From the IMG/VR virus record IMGVR_UViG_3300030101_003877, positions 1,014 to 27,713 of that record: a stretch of 26,700 nt of DNA. The stretch is one strand, 5' to 3'. The stretch comes from a virus. A model generated the notes under the pieces. It saw nothing but the letters and a program-made list of their open reading frames with translations, was not told the origin of the DNA and searched no databases. Position numbers and translations under genes: made by a program. Of this stretch, positions 1-7,983 are shown piece by piece (the first letter of the stretch is position 1; the number at the start of each line of letters is the position of its first letter).

Positions 1-2
1 TA

Positions 3-560
3 AAATTAAATGCTGAAGATTCAGGTAAGACTATACAATTTTTTACTGTAAATGCCGAGAGAGCAAGAATCACAAGTGGGGGTGCTTTACTTGTAGGAAC
101 TACAGACGACACACCTAATGGTCTAGCTATAAGTTCTGCAATAGTTGGTATAAATGATGGCTCTCGATTTGCAGGTCATTTTGCAACTTCAACAAGTAGC
201 TCTTCTACTGCAATATGTTTCAGTAATACAAATGGTCAAGTAGGCTCAGTTACTACTGATGGTTCTGCAACAGCATTTAACACTTCATCTGATTACAGAT
301 TAAAAGAAGATTTAAAAGATTTTAATGCTTTAGAGATTGCTTCTAAAATAAAGATGTATGACTTCAAATGGAAAGCAGATGGTACGAGAAGCTACGGTGT
401 AATGGCACACGAACTTCAAGAAGTAATGCCACAAGCAGTTAGTGGTGATAAAGATGATAAATATATGCAACAAGTAGATTATAGTAAGCTAGTACCTATA
501 TTACTAAAGTCGATACAAGAATTGAAAGCAGAGATAGATGAACTGAAAAAAGACATTTAA
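3..560 (+). CDS. Tail fibre/tail spike protein, C-terminal part with S74 peptidase-like intramolecular chaperone (5' partial)
   Basis: The reading frame is open from the window edge to the TAA at 558-560, so this is the 3' end of a longer gene. The first part is a Gly/Ser/Thr-rich beta-structured fibre shaft. From about position 291 it becomes an S74-type chaperone: the entry motif SSDYRLKED, then a YDFKWK strand, YGVMAHELQEVMPQAV and a C-terminal coiled coil (VPILLKSIQELKAEIDELKKDI). In this family the domain helps trimerise the fibre and is then cut off by itself; which residues do this here was not tested. The protein would sit at the tail tip and contact the host surface. Its N-terminus may be the fibre start at 26189 if the genome is circular. 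Confidence 0.85.
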   Translation, partial: KLNAEDSGKTIQFFTVNAERARITSGGALLVGTTDDTPNGLAISSAIVGINDGSRFAGHFATSTSSSSTAICFSNTNGQVGSVTTDGSATAFNTSSDYRLKEDLKDFNALEIASKIKMYDFKWKADGTRSYGVMAHELQEVMPQAVSGDKDDKYMQQVDYSKLVPILLKSIQELKAEIDELKKDI

Positions 561-568
561 AAAATTAC

Positions 569-576
569 TATATTTG
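569..576 (+). promoter_or_regulatory. Candidate -7 promoter box TATATTTG
   Basis: An exact match to the Bacteroidota -7 consensus TAnnTTTG, 22 nt before the ATG at 599 and just after the fibre stop. No clear -33 TTG was found at the usual distance. Confidence 0.4.
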
Positions 577-598
577 TTAAAATATTAAATACAAAATT

Positions 599-952
599 AT
601 GGCAAAAGCAAAAAATACTTATTCGTGGAACTGCAAGACAGTTGACTGTTACCCATCTAAAGACGATAATACAGACGTAGTTTATAATATACATTGGAGA
701 TACACTTGTACTTCTGACAAAGTAGATGCAGAGAGCAATCCATATACTGCAACAATCATTGGAACACAAGTTATATCAACTGATGATATTACAGACTTCA
801 TACCTTTTGCTGATTTGACAAACGCAAAAGTCACAGAATGGTGTGAATCAGCTATGGGTGCAGAAAGAGTTGACGAGATGAAATCTAGCTTAGATGCACA
901 GATAGAAGAGAAGATAAATCCTACATCTGTAACATTATCAGTATCTGAATAA
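599..952 (+). CDS. Small conserved phage protein next to the tail fibre (DUF7936-like), function unknown
   Basis: 117 aa with no signal peptide or membrane segment. The pattern YSWNCKTVDCYPSKDDNTDVVYNIHW, a central TATIIGTQ strand, then PFADLT...VTEWCESAMG and a helix ending in INPTSVTLSV resembles a family of small phage proteins that I recall lying beside fibre genes (probably DUF7936; number from memory). The pattern suggests a beta domain followed by a short helix. It sits between the fibre and the major tail protein and has its own candidate promoter. A fibre-assembly or tail accessory role is only inferred from position. Confidence 0.6.
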   Translation: MAKAKNTYSWNCKTVDCYPSKDDNTDVVYNIHWRYTCTSDKVDAESNPYTATIIGTQVISTDDITDFIPFADLTNAKVTEWCESAMGAERVDEMKSSLDAQIEEKINPTSVTLSVSE

Positions 953-975
953 AAATAATTTTAATATTCTTTTTA

Positions 976-983
976 TACTTTTG
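976..983 (+). promoter_or_regulatory. Candidate -7 promoter box TACTTTTG
   Basis: Matches TAnnTTTG, 35 nt upstream of the major tail protein ATG at 1019, in an A+T-rich 66-bp gap. No convincing -33 element is visible. Confidence 0.4.
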
Positions 984-1018
984 TAGTATTATATGTTTAA
1001 CATTTAAATTTTAATACT

Positions 1019-1447
1019 ATGCCTTCAACCGGATTAATGAATGGAACAACCGTAGTTATGAGTATAAAAAACACAGATGGTGGTTCATATTCACCTATTG
1101 GTCATACAACTTCATCAAGTATTAGTTACTCTTTAGACACGCCAGAAGCGACGAGCAAAGATAGTGGTGGCTACAGAGAAATAATTGCAGGTGTGAGAAG
1201 TTTGGATATGAATTTTGATGGATTCGTTACTTATGATGATGCTACAAATTTAGAAGAACTGATTGTTTTTATAAACAATAGAACAAAAGTTAATATTAAA
1301 TTTGCTACTGCATTAACAGGTGATGTGGTTTACTCAGTTGATGGATTTTTAACTTCAATAGAGAGTACAGCTGACAGTGAGTCACCAATAACATACTCTG
1401 GGAGTTTTTCATCAACAGGTTCAGTAACTATTGGAACAAATCCATAA
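1019..1447 (+). CDS. Major tail (tube) protein, TP901-1/phage_tail_2-like
   Basis: 142 aa, beta-rich. It starts with MPSTGLMNGTTVVMSI and has the features of tail tube proteins: a strand-loop region around SSISYSLDTPEATSKDSGGYREIIAG, then RSLDMNFDGFVTYDD, and a C-terminal SPITYSGSFSSTGSVTI strand pair. In this family hexamers stack around the tape measure to form the tube. Position is a strong argument: it lies directly before a frameshifted G/GT pair and the tape measure, the lambda V-G-T-H order. The size is typical for siphovirus tube proteins. Confidence 0.8.
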   Translation: MPSTGLMNGTTVVMSIKNTDGGSYSPIGHTTSSSISYSLDTPEATSKDSGGYREIIAGVRSLDMNFDGFVTYDDATNLEELIVFINNRTKVNIKFATALTGDVVYSVDGFLTSIESTADSESPITYSGSFSSTGSVTIGTNP

Positions 1448-1483
1448 TTTTTTATTTACAGTTTTAAATTGTAGATTTACTTT

Positions 1484-1852
1484 ATGAACAGCAAAAGAGG
1501 TTACATAGAGGTAGAGATTGGAGGGAAAAAAAGAACCCTCCACTTCTCTATGAATTTCTGGTGTCACTTTACAGAAAGTTTAAATATTGGATTAAATGAT
1601 TTAGATAAATTTTTCACAGATAGTGTAAACATATCTACCATTAGAGCATTAATATATTCTGGATTAATAGCTTATGACCAAGAAGAGGGAAATAATATTG
1701 ATTATACTGTTTATAATGTTGGCTCTTGGCTTGAAGATTTTGATTCAGAGCAACTTACCAAAGTTATGAACACGCTGTCACAATCACGAATATTAGGAAA
1801 TGACCTTAACATGGGTCTAGAGAGAAACAAAGATAATCAAAAAAAAAAGTAA
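1484..1852 (+). CDS. Tail assembly chaperone, gpG-like (zero-frame product)
   Basis: 122 aa. The N-terminal half is a beta hairpin region (YIEVEIGGKKRTLHFSMNFWCHF); the rest is helical, with an acidic stretch around EDFDSEQL. The gene ends at TAA 1850-1852, directly behind a slippery A AAA AAG heptamer (1843-1849). In lambda and many siphoviruses gpG and its frameshifted form gpGT bind the tape measure and load tube protein; they are not in the virion. The place between tube protein and tape measure and the frameshift signal make the call, since these proteins have little sequence conservation. Confidence 0.75.
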   Translation: MNSKRGYIEVEIGGKKRTLHFSMNFWCHFTESLNIGLNDLDKFFTDSVNISTIRALIYSGLIAYDQEEGNNIDYTVYNVGSWLEDFDSEQLTKVMNTLSQSRILGNDLNMGLERNKDNQKKK

Positions 1853-2187
1853 CTGAGGACGCTTGGGAGGTGTTGTTAGATTTCTACATTGGTCAATGTG
1901 GAATCAAACCAGATGTGTTTTGGAAAAATACACTTAATGAAAACATAAGATTATCAGAATCATTTCAAATAAAACAAAATTTAGAATGGGAGAGATTGAG
2001 GTATATAGCTGCCATGATGATTAATTTAAATGCTACAAAAAGCTCTCAAAGAATACAACCAAATAAATTATTTGAACTGCCACAAGATAAAATGTTGAAA
2101 ATCACCAAATCAAAACCTTTACCTAAAGATGAGTTAGATAAAATAATAGACAAATGGAATAAAATAAAAGAATGGAAAAAAACGTAA
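1484..2187 (+). CDS. Tail assembly chaperone gpGT-like, made by -1 programmed frameshift
   Basis: A second reading frame (-1 relative to gpG) is open from 1837 to the TGA/TAA-bounded end at 2187 and has no convincing start of its own; a GTG at 1870 is the first candidate. In the zero frame the gpG codons read CAA AAA AAA AAG TAA, which contains the dnaX-type slippery heptamer A AAA AAG at 1843-1849. A -1 slip there reads on as KKKVTEDAWEVLLDFYIGQ and gives a fusion of about 234 aa. The T extension (about 112 aa) is rich in helices and basic residues (SFQIKQNLEWERLRYIAAMMI). Known analogy: lambda G/GT. The slip itself is inferred. Confidence 0.72.
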
Positions 2188-2200
2188 GTTGTAAAATATT

Positions 2201-2208
2201 TATATTTG
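2201..2208 (+). promoter_or_regulatory. Candidate -7 promoter box TATATTTG before the tape measure
   Basis: An exact TAnnTTTG match with 16 nt between the box and the ATG at 2225. A TTG at 2189-2191 is too close to serve as a standard -33 element. Confidence 0.4.
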
Positions 2209-2224
2209 TTTTTAAATATTTCTT

Positions 2225-4246
2225 ATGAACCAAGAACAATTACACTATCGAGTCACCGGAGATGCAAAAGGATTTAAAGGAGCAATAAATCAATCTCAAA
2301 AATCTCTTAATGGATTTCAACAGCAAATTAAAGGTGCAGCAAGTAGTTTAAAACTTTTATTTGTTGGTGGATTAACAATTGCAGGAACACAAGCTGTACG
2401 CTCAGCAAAGCAATTTGACCAATCAATGACAAGAATAAAATCTTTGGTAGGTGTTGCCGGAGATGAGGTCGATAAAATGGGTGTAGCTGCCATTGAGATG
2501 GCAACAAATACAGGCCGAAGTGCAAACGAAGCGGCCGAAGCGTTGTTCTTTATAACATCTGCAGGTTTGAGAGGTAAGGAGGCTATGGAAGTTTTAGAGG
2601 CATCTCTAAAAGCAGCAGCTATTGGTTTAGGGGAGACAAAAATTGTTGCTGATTTAGCTACATCTGCTCTGAACGCTTATGGAGCAGAAAACTTATCTGC
2701 TACGGGAGCAACAGATGTTCTTGTTACATCTGTGAGAGAAGGTAAATTAGAAGCAGATGAACTTGCACAATCTATGGGGCGAGTTTTACCTTTAGCATCA
2801 GCCATGGGAGTTGAATTTCATGAGGTTGGTGCAGCATTTGCAGCTCTATCGAGAACAGGTACAAACGCAGCAGAAGCAGCCACGCAGGTAAGAGGCATAT
2901 TATCAGCATTGCTAAAGCCAACACAACAAGCAGAAGAAGCCCTTGCAGAAATGGGTTTATCATCAGCCGAGCTTAGAATGCAATTAAGAGAAAAAGGTTT
3001 ATTATCTACTCTTAACACTTTAAAAAATGAGTTTGAAGGCAACGATGAAGCTGCAGCACAGGTTTTTGGTAATGTAAGAGCATTATCTGGTGTTTTAGAT
3101 TTAATGGGTGCTAATGCAGAGGGAACAGCTAAAATATTCGATTCACTCACAAGGTCACTTAATGCGACAAATACAGCTGCAGAAATAAATGCAGAATCTA
3201 TTTCTTTTCAACTTGATGCCGCATTTGCTAAACTTAGAAACAAAACTTTACCTCCATCGCAAAAAGCATTATTAGCATTTACAAACTTTCTGAACGGAAC
3301 AATTAGAGCATTTGAAATATTGGGACAGGTTGGTGGCCCACAAGATGAGTTCAGAAGAGAGTTAAAGAAAACTACTCTTGCAATTGATGAATTTAAAATA
3401 TCTGGAAAAGAAGCAACTAACGAGATGAAAGATTTGTTTTCTCAAGGTGCTGTTTTAGGTTTCTTAGGCGTAGAGACAGAAAACCAAGATTTAGATTTGT
3501 TAGCAAGAACTATATTAGCAAATCAAGGTGTCGAACCAACAAAGACAAAAGGTTTTGATACATTACTAGAGTTTAACAAAAAATTTGGAACATCATTTAA
3601 AGAATTAGCTGAGATAACTAATGAAGTGCAATTTGAGTTATTTATGGCTAATGATAAAGCCAATCTACTTAAAACAACATTTAAAGAATTAGGAGAAGGT
3701 GTAGCGGAAAATAAATTTGAATTATTAGAATACAGAACAGTAGTCGGTGAGGTATCAAGAACACAAGAGCAATTTGCTAGAATTGCAAACGCAGTAACTT
3801 TTGGAATGAATCTATTTTTTGATGCTATAAGTAATCCAGAGGGCTTCAATTCATTTATAAAAGGAATACAAAGAATAATTGCACAATTGTTAAAACAATT
3901 AGCAGTAATGGTTGCAATATCTGCGGTTGCCTCAGCCTTAGGATTTGGTTCATTTAAATCTGTTTTTGGTATGATATCTGGATTCGGTGGTGGTGGAGGA
4001 AGAAGCAGAGGGGGTGGTGGTCTTTTAAGTGGTGTTATGCCTTTTGCTAAAGGTGGTATAGTTACGAGCCCAGTCACCGGTCTGGTTGGTGAGCAGGGAG
4101 CAGAAGCTATAATACCATTAAGCAGATTACCTCAAATATTAAATAACACATCACAAAAAACAAAAGGTGAATTTACGCTGAGAGGACAAGATTTAATTTT
4201 AGCACTTGAGAGAGCAGGTGATTTTAGAGCAAGAGTAACAGGTTAG
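2225..4246 (+). CDS. Tail tape measure protein (TP901-type)
   Basis: 673 aa. Residues about 60-340 are the TP901 tape-measure core: FDQSMTRIKSLVGVAGDEVDKM, then repeated Ala-rich helices (ATNTGRSANEAAEALFFITSAG, TSALNAYG, VREGKLEADELAQSMGRVLP, FAALSRTGTNAAEAATQVRG). A hydrophobic helix lies near residues 545-570 (LLKQLAVMVAISAVASALGF), followed by a Gly-rich stretch and the end motif FAKGGIVTSPVTGLVGEQGAEAIIPLS that is common in tape measures. The family sets tail length; at about 0.15 nm per residue this length predicts a tail near 100 nm (an inference). It follows G/GT and is 4 nt from the tip gene, so the two are probably cotranslated. Confidence 0.93.
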   Translation: MNQEQLHYRVTGDAKGFKGAINQSQKSLNGFQQQIKGAASSLKLLFVGGLTIAGTQAVRSAKQFDQSMTRIKSLVGVAGDEVDKMGVAAIEMATNTGRSANEAAEALFFITSAGLRGKEAMEVLEASLKAAAIGLGETKIVADLATSALNAYGAENLSATGATDVLVTSVREGKLEADELAQSMGRVLPLASAMGVEFHEVGAAFAALSRTGTNAAEAATQVRGILSALLKPTQQAEEALAEMGLSSAELRMQLREKGLLSTLNTLKNEFEGNDEAAAQVFGNVRALSGVLDLMGANAEGTAKIFDSLTRSLNATNTAAEINAESISFQLDAAFAKLRNKTLPPSQKALLAFTNFLNGTIRAFEILGQVGGPQDEFRRELKKTTLAIDEFKISGKEATNEMKDLFSQGAVLGFLGVETENQDLDLLARTILANQGVEPTKTKGFDTLLEFNKKFGTSFKELAEITNEVQFELFMANDKANLLKTTFKELGEGVAENKFELLEYRTVVGEVSRTQEQFARIANAVTFGMNLFFDAISNPEGFNSFIKGIQRIIAQLLKQLAVMVAISAVASALGFGSFKSVFGMISGFGGGGGRSRGGGGLLSGVMPFAKGGIVTSPVTGLVGEQGAEAIIPLSRLPQILNNTSQKTKGEFTLRGQDLILALERAGDFRARVTG

Positions 4247-4250
4247 CGTT

Positions 4251-6566
4251 ATGGCATACGGAGAGAAATATTTTACTAACTTTTTTGATGACGATAATCA
4301 TAAATTCAGATTGCAAATATTTCAATGGGATTACAGCGGCACACCATCGTCAAATTTAACCTTAGCAGATAACGGTGTTACTGTCACCTATAGGCAAGAT
4401 GACGATTACTTTCAGCCTTTTATTGGTTCAACATGTAAATTAAGAATTTATGTAGAAGAGTCAACAGGTGGAGCAGAATGGCAAGTTGAAGAAACAAATT
4501 GGAATCTTGCTGATTTTGTTTGGGAGAGAAGTGAGTATGATTTTCTTATACCAACAAACGATAGAGAGTTTAAAATAAAAGTAAACAGAGAAAATGCAAA
4601 CGGCACAACAACTTCAACTACATCAAATAGTATTTTAAAAGATTCTACAGCATCGTTTAGCTCTGAGATTAAAGTTGGAGATTTAGTTGTTAACAATACA
4701 GATAATACCACAACAACAGTCTCAGCTGTCACCGATAATACAACTTTATCATTAAACTCGGATATATTTAGTTCTAGTACGACTACAGGTAAAAGCTACA
4801 CAATTTTTAGAAACTTTTACACAGGATTTATAATGCAGGACAGTTACAATCTTCCGATTGCACCTCATCCATTTGCTGTTGAAATTTTTGCATCTGATTT
4901 GATAGGTACAATAAATGGTTACGATATTGACTTAACTACGGAGAGGCCCAAAACATTTGACGTAATACAAAATTGTTTAAAAAAAATAAACTTAGAAAGT
5001 GGTGACGGAACATCTGGAAGAAGTTTAGATTTTACTTATAAAGTTTTATGTAGATTAAATCAAAGCACAGGCTCTGGTTTTAACAGCAATGATAACCCTT
5101 ATCTCAATACCTATATTTTAAGTGTTGATGGTTTACAAGATGAAAATGGTAATTATTTGAATTGTAAATATGTACTCGAATCAATACTTAGAATGTTCAA
5201 TTGTAGAATATTTCAACACGAGGGCTCATGGACAATTATTGACAATGCTTCCTTGGCCCTAACATCATTTAGTGATGGAGGTGGTGCATATTCTAAAGAG
5301 TTTAAAACGTATGATAAAAATGGCTCTGCCATTGGTACTGAATCAATTACTAACCCTGTGGTCAGTGTTAACAGCTCACAAAGCTCTGGAACGATGCAGC
5401 CACTTAACAATGATTTATTAAAAGTTATTAGGAGACCTGCAATCAGACAAAGAACACAGGTAAGAATAAAGGACACATTAAAATCAAGATTCAATAATGG
5501 AGGATATGAGAATAACACAGCACCCACAGGAGCTACGCCATCTTTTGGCAGAGATGTGACTGATTGGACTATTTCAGATAAAAGCAAGGCTTTTGCTGTA
5601 AATGAAACAGCACAACAATCTGGTGTTGTTTTTGGAATTACACCGTATGCAGGTCTTTTTTCACTCATAACTATCGGTAACAGTTCCTCAGCAACGGTAA
5701 TAGCTAGTAACAATACAGGTAATGTTGGAACTACATCTGAAGAAATAAAATTAAATTTTGCACACTATGCACTAGATATAAATAACACAGGGCAGCTTTT
5801 ACTGTATTCTATTAGATACCGTTTTGCAGTCATAGGTGTTGCAACATATTATTGGAAAGTTGACACACAGGAATGGACTACAAATGCAACACAAGGAATA
5901 AATACAATTACCGGCTCTGTGCAAGAGCAATGGATACTAAATGAGGTAAATATCAGCCCACCACCGGAAACAGGTACAGCTCAAATAGAATTTTTTCTTC
6001 CAAGAGAGCAGGGATTTGAAAGTGCTGATTTTAGAATATATTATGACGATGTTACATTGAGAAATCAATCTGACCTTGCATTCTTTGACACTAATACTTC
6101 AATTGTAAAAACAGAATTTTTAGAAAACAGCGGTGTTTTAAAATCTGTAGAAAATAGATTTGGTATGCTCAATGATACAAAATACTCAAATAGTTTAGTA
6201 GATAGTGCAGGTAATAGTATAACTGCATATAAAGGGTTTGATGATACACAGGGTGCTACATTAGAGGCTTTAATAAACAGACAAAGGTTGCAAGAATTTG
6301 CAACTAATAATTTTAGATATGAGGGTACATTTAGAAAAATTAAAGATAGCAATGGCTTTGTTAAAAACATTGATATGCTAACTTTTCCAAAAATAGCATT
6401 TACAACTTTATCTGAGGATAATCATCAAGCTATTGATAATATAAAATTTGAGGTTGCAAAGAATAGATATAAAATAACTTCACATATACCAACACAATCT
6501 AACCTTACATTGCTAGGTGATACAAACAGTATTACTGAATTTTATGAGCAGAAGCCAGAGGATTAA
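4251..6566 (+). CDS. Tail tip / distal tail hub protein
   Basis: 771 aa, the first gene after the tape measure. The N-terminus (MAYGEKYFTNFFDDDNHKFRLQIFQWDY...LADNGVTVTYRQDDDYFQPFIGS) matches a type I know from Bacteroidota phage tail-tip proteins: a distal-tail-like beta domain, then a larger domain with CLKKINLESGDG and YVLESILRMFNCRIFQHEGSWTIID. The middle is Asn/Ser/Thr-rich, with a possible carbohydrate-binding-like beta sandwich at about residues 420-600 (a guess from alternating hydrophobic strands). It probably joins lambda M/L/J-like functions in one protein, closing the tube and carrying the adsorption apparatus. It is the last gene of the rightward tail block. Confidence 0.7.
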   Translation: MAYGEKYFTNFFDDDNHKFRLQIFQWDYSGTPSSNLTLADNGVTVTYRQDDDYFQPFIGSTCKLRIYVEESTGGAEWQVEETNWNLADFVWERSEYDFLIPTNDREFKIKVNRENANGTTTSTTSNSILKDSTASFSSEIKVGDLVVNNTDNTTTTVSAVTDNTTLSLNSDIFSSSTTTGKSYTIFRNFYTGFIMQDSYNLPIAPHPFAVEIFASDLIGTINGYDIDLTTERPKTFDVIQNCLKKINLESGDGTSGRSLDFTYKVLCRLNQSTGSGFNSNDNPYLNTYILSVDGLQDENGNYLNCKYVLESILRMFNCRIFQHEGSWTIIDNASLALTSFSDGGGAYSKEFKTYDKNGSAIGTESITNPVVSVNSSQSSGTMQPLNNDLLKVIRRPAIRQRTQVRIKDTLKSRFNNGGYENNTAPTGATPSFGRDVTDWTISDKSKAFAVNETAQQSGVVFGITPYAGLFSLITIGNSSSATVIASNNTGNVGTTSEEIKLNFAHYALDINNTGQLLLYSIRYRFAVIGVATYYWKVDTQEWTTNATQGINTITGSVQEQWILNEVNISPPPETGTAQIEFFLPREQGFESADFRIYYDDVTLRNQSDLAFFDTNTSIVKTEFLENSGVLKSVENRFGMLNDTKYSNSLVDSAGNSITAYKGFDDTQGATLEALINRQRLQEFATNNFRYEGTFRKIKDSNGFVKNIDMLTFPKIAFTTLSEDNHQAIDNIKFEVAKNRYKITSHIPTQSNLTLLGDTNSITEFYEQKPED

Positions 6567-6592
6567 AAAAAAGGCTGCCATTTCTGACAGCC
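6565..6592 (-). terminator. Rho-independent terminator of the leftward operon
   Basis: GGCTG (6573-6577) and CAGCC (6588-6592) form the base of a stem that can be extended with internal mismatches. On the minus strand it is followed by a run of eight T (6565-6572). The plus-strand side lacks a T-run, so it acts mainly on leftward transcripts. It sits in the gap between the convergent tail and early blocks and touches the stop codon of the tail-tip gene. Confidence 0.75.
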
Positions 6593-6627
6593 CAAAATGA
6601 AAATATGATAAATCAAATATAACGCAT

Positions 6628-7023
6628 TTAAGCGATTATTTTATTGATGTTATACTTCTCACCATAATTAAACAAAAACTCTCTTAAATCGCTTCTATAT
6701 GCTTTAGATTCGCCTCTGTTATATACACCTATAACCTTGCAATCTTTAAACATAATATCTTGGTCTGGTGGCGTTGTATGTTCACAATAAACTATTGAAC
6801 CAATTTTACCACTGTCCTCCCAAGCATCAATTATTCTTTCAAGCATCAATCTTTGACCAAGCGGTATTTTATTTCCTTTAACTTTTAACTCAAAAAGTAA
6901 TAAATATTTTGAGTCAAATTCTAAAACAGCATCAATATCTGATGGATGTATATTTTTATTTTGTACACCTGTATAATTAACTGATTGCCTTATTCTTTGC
7001 AGATTGTTTCGCAAATCTGTCAT
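6628..7023 (-). CDS. PD-(D/E)XK-type nuclease-like protein
   Basis: 131 aa. The likely active site is D29-x-D31 (SDIDAVLEF), then E45-x-K47 on a hydrophobic strand (YLLLFELKVKG) and a Gln at 57 (LGQRLMLERI); this spacing is typical of small PD-(D/E)XK folds. The following strand IGSIVYCEHTTPPDQDI fits the fold core. Such proteins act as resolvases, repair nucleases or restriction-like enzymes; the substrate cannot be told. It is the last gene before the operon terminator. Its ATG lies 47 bp inside the preceding gene. Confidence 0.5.
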   Translation of the reverse strand: MTDLRNNLQRIRQSVNYTGVQNKNIHPSDIDAVLEFDSKYLLLFELKVKGNKIPLGQRLMLERIIDAWEDSGKIGSIVYCEHTTPPDQDIMFKDCKVIGVYNRGESKAYRSDLREFLFNYGEKYNINKIIA

Positions 7024-7186
7024 CTTCTAATTTTTTTAAACTTTTATCTTCTGTTTTTATAAACTTATTTATTTTTCTTAACTGCTCCTTGTATATGTTT
7101 ATCAAATCTCTTCTATGTGTCAAATCATGCATATTTGTAGAGCAACTATCTAAAAAATTGTTTTTTAGCATTTCGTAGATTTCCAT
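6977..7186 (-). CDS. Small hypothetical protein, helical and Lys-rich
   Basis: 69 aa, mostly helical, with basic clusters (YKEQLRKINKFIKTEDKSLKKLEDDRFAKQSAKNK) that could form a short coiled coil. No domain recognised. It overlaps the start of the downstream nuclease-like gene by 47 bp, which suggests translational coupling. It is a likely real gene because it fills the operon between tightly packed neighbours. Confidence 0.5.
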   Translation of the reverse strand: MEIYEMLKNNFLDSCSTNMHDLTHRRDLINIYKEQLRKINKFIKTEDKSLKKLEDDRFAKQSAKNKAIS

Positions 7187-7196
7187 AATTTAGTCG

Positions 7197-7274
7197 TTAA
7201 ATTAAAATTAAAGCTAACCAAGTTAATGCAAACAAAACTACCAAAAATAAAAATTCTGTGATTGCTTTTACCAT
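7197..7274 (-). CDS. 25-aa single-span membrane peptide (small ORF)
   Basis: The ATG at 7272-7274 overlaps the stop codon of the upstream gene (7268-7270), giving ATGGTAA. The product MVKAITEFLFLVVLFALTWL plus ALILI is almost entirely a membrane helix. It fills exactly the gap between the 97-aa and 69-aa genes. The overlap suggests translational coupling. Function unknown; small membrane peptides of phages can alter lysis or superinfection, but nothing specific points there. Hydrophobic runs arise by chance in A+T-rich DNA, so confidence is moderate. Confidence 0.4.
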   Translation of the reverse strand: MVKAITEFLFLVVLFALTWLALILI

Positions 7275-7561
7275 TTTACATTGCTTTTATGTTTAACATA
7301 AGCTACAACTTTAAGTATTACGGTATCCTCTTCTTCATCTGCATCTATATCTAAATAATGCAAATGAGAATCCCATATTTCTGGATTATCATCTTTTTGT
7401 ATTTCATACCATAAGGGTTCATTATATACGGTTGCGTTTTGTTCGTATATATCATCAGCCAACTCTTTGATTGTTTTTACATCTTGTTTAAGAGTTGTTT
7501 CTCTTTTTTTCAGTTGCTTATATGCATCTGTATGTTTCATAATTTCATTTATTTGTTTCAT
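7268..7561 (-). CDS. Hypothetical protein, acidic C-terminal half
   Basis: 97 aa. The N-terminal half is a Lys/Glu-rich helix (DAYKQLKKRETTLKQDVKTIKELADDIYEQ). The second half is beta-like and acidic (YLDIDADEEEDTVILKVVAYVKHKSN). No known domain. It begins a new transcription unit: the 71 bp upstream is A+T-rich and holds a TATATTTA box 22 nt before the ATG. Confidence 0.55.
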   Translation of the reverse strand: MKQINEIMKHTDAYKQLKKRETTLKQDVKTIKELADDIYEQNATVYNEPLWYEIQKDDNPEIWDSHLHYLDIDADEEEDTVILKVVAYVKHKSNVKW

Positions 7562-7583
7562 AATTTTTATTTTTAATTATATT

Positions 7584-7591
7584 TAAATATA
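7584..7591 (-). promoter_or_regulatory. Candidate -7 promoter box (TATATTTA on the minus strand)
   Basis: One mismatch from TAnnTTTG, 22 nt upstream of the ATG at 7561. The whole upstream region closely resembles that of the gene at 10107-10325, where the box is exact at the same 22-nt distance. The sequence is nearly all A/T, so chance matches are likely. Confidence 0.3.
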
Positions 7592-7632
7592 TAAATATTT
7601 TTAATAATTAAAAAATATTTTAATAATTTTTT

Positions 7633-7983
7633 TTAATAAGTTTTTATGATTTTGTTATCAACTAACATTTCAAGAATCTCAAGCCAATCGTTTTTTTCCA
7701 TTATTACGTACTCTCTGCCACCTTTTCTTTTATGATAAATTAATTTGTATTGAGGTTTGTTGGGCCTCATCTGGTCAAGTATTTTATGATAGCTTGGATT
7801 GTTAACTGTTGATTTACATTGTATGGCAAAGGGGTCTGTGCCAACTAAATCTATCTTAGCATTATCAATCATCTTAGATGCATATCGAGAAGTCTCACAA
7901 TATTTCCAACCAAAGTTTCTAAATTCTTTTCGTATGGCTCTCTCGTAATCGTGACCCTTTCGTCTTGATTTCATTCCGGACAT
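7633..7983 (-). CDS. Hjc/VRR-like PD-(D/E)XK protein, putative Holliday junction resolvase
   Basis: 116 aa. The N-terminus MKSRRKGHDYERAIRKEFRNFGW is the typical start of small archaeal-Hjc-like and phage resolvase-like proteins, with E14 as first catalytic residue. KIDLVGTD supplies D45 and AIQCKST gives Q55-x-K57, where Gln replaces the usual Glu of the E-x-K motif; this variation is familiar in phage relatives. The C-terminal helix (EKNDWLEILEML) completes the small fold. It would resolve branched DNA before packaging or during recombination. It lies in the nuclease-rich early operon. Confidence 0.6.
   Translation of the reverse strand: MSGMKSRRKGHDYERAIRKEFRNFGWKYCETSRYASKMIDNAKIDLVGTDPFAIQCKSTVNNPSYHKILDQMRPNKPQYKLIYHKRKGGREYVIMEKNDWLEILEMLVDNKIIKTY

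Noticed and set aside
2818-3150. 110-aa minus-strand open frame in the tape measure
   Set aside because: Mirror of Ala-rich helix codons; no independent support.
3523-4077. 184-aa minus-strand open frame inside the tape measure
   Set aside because: Pro/Leu/Asn-rich mirror of the tape-measure codons with no neighbours on that strand; antisense shadow.
5213-5713. 166-aa minus-strand open frame inside the tail-tip gene
   Set aside because: Antisense shadow of a well-supported long gene; hydrophobic, low-complexity product with no motif.
6601-6632. Small inverted repeat CGC-ATTTAA-GCG near the end of the leftward operon
   Set aside because: Only a 3-bp core with loop and overlaps the stop codon; the hairpin at 6565-6592 is a far better terminator.
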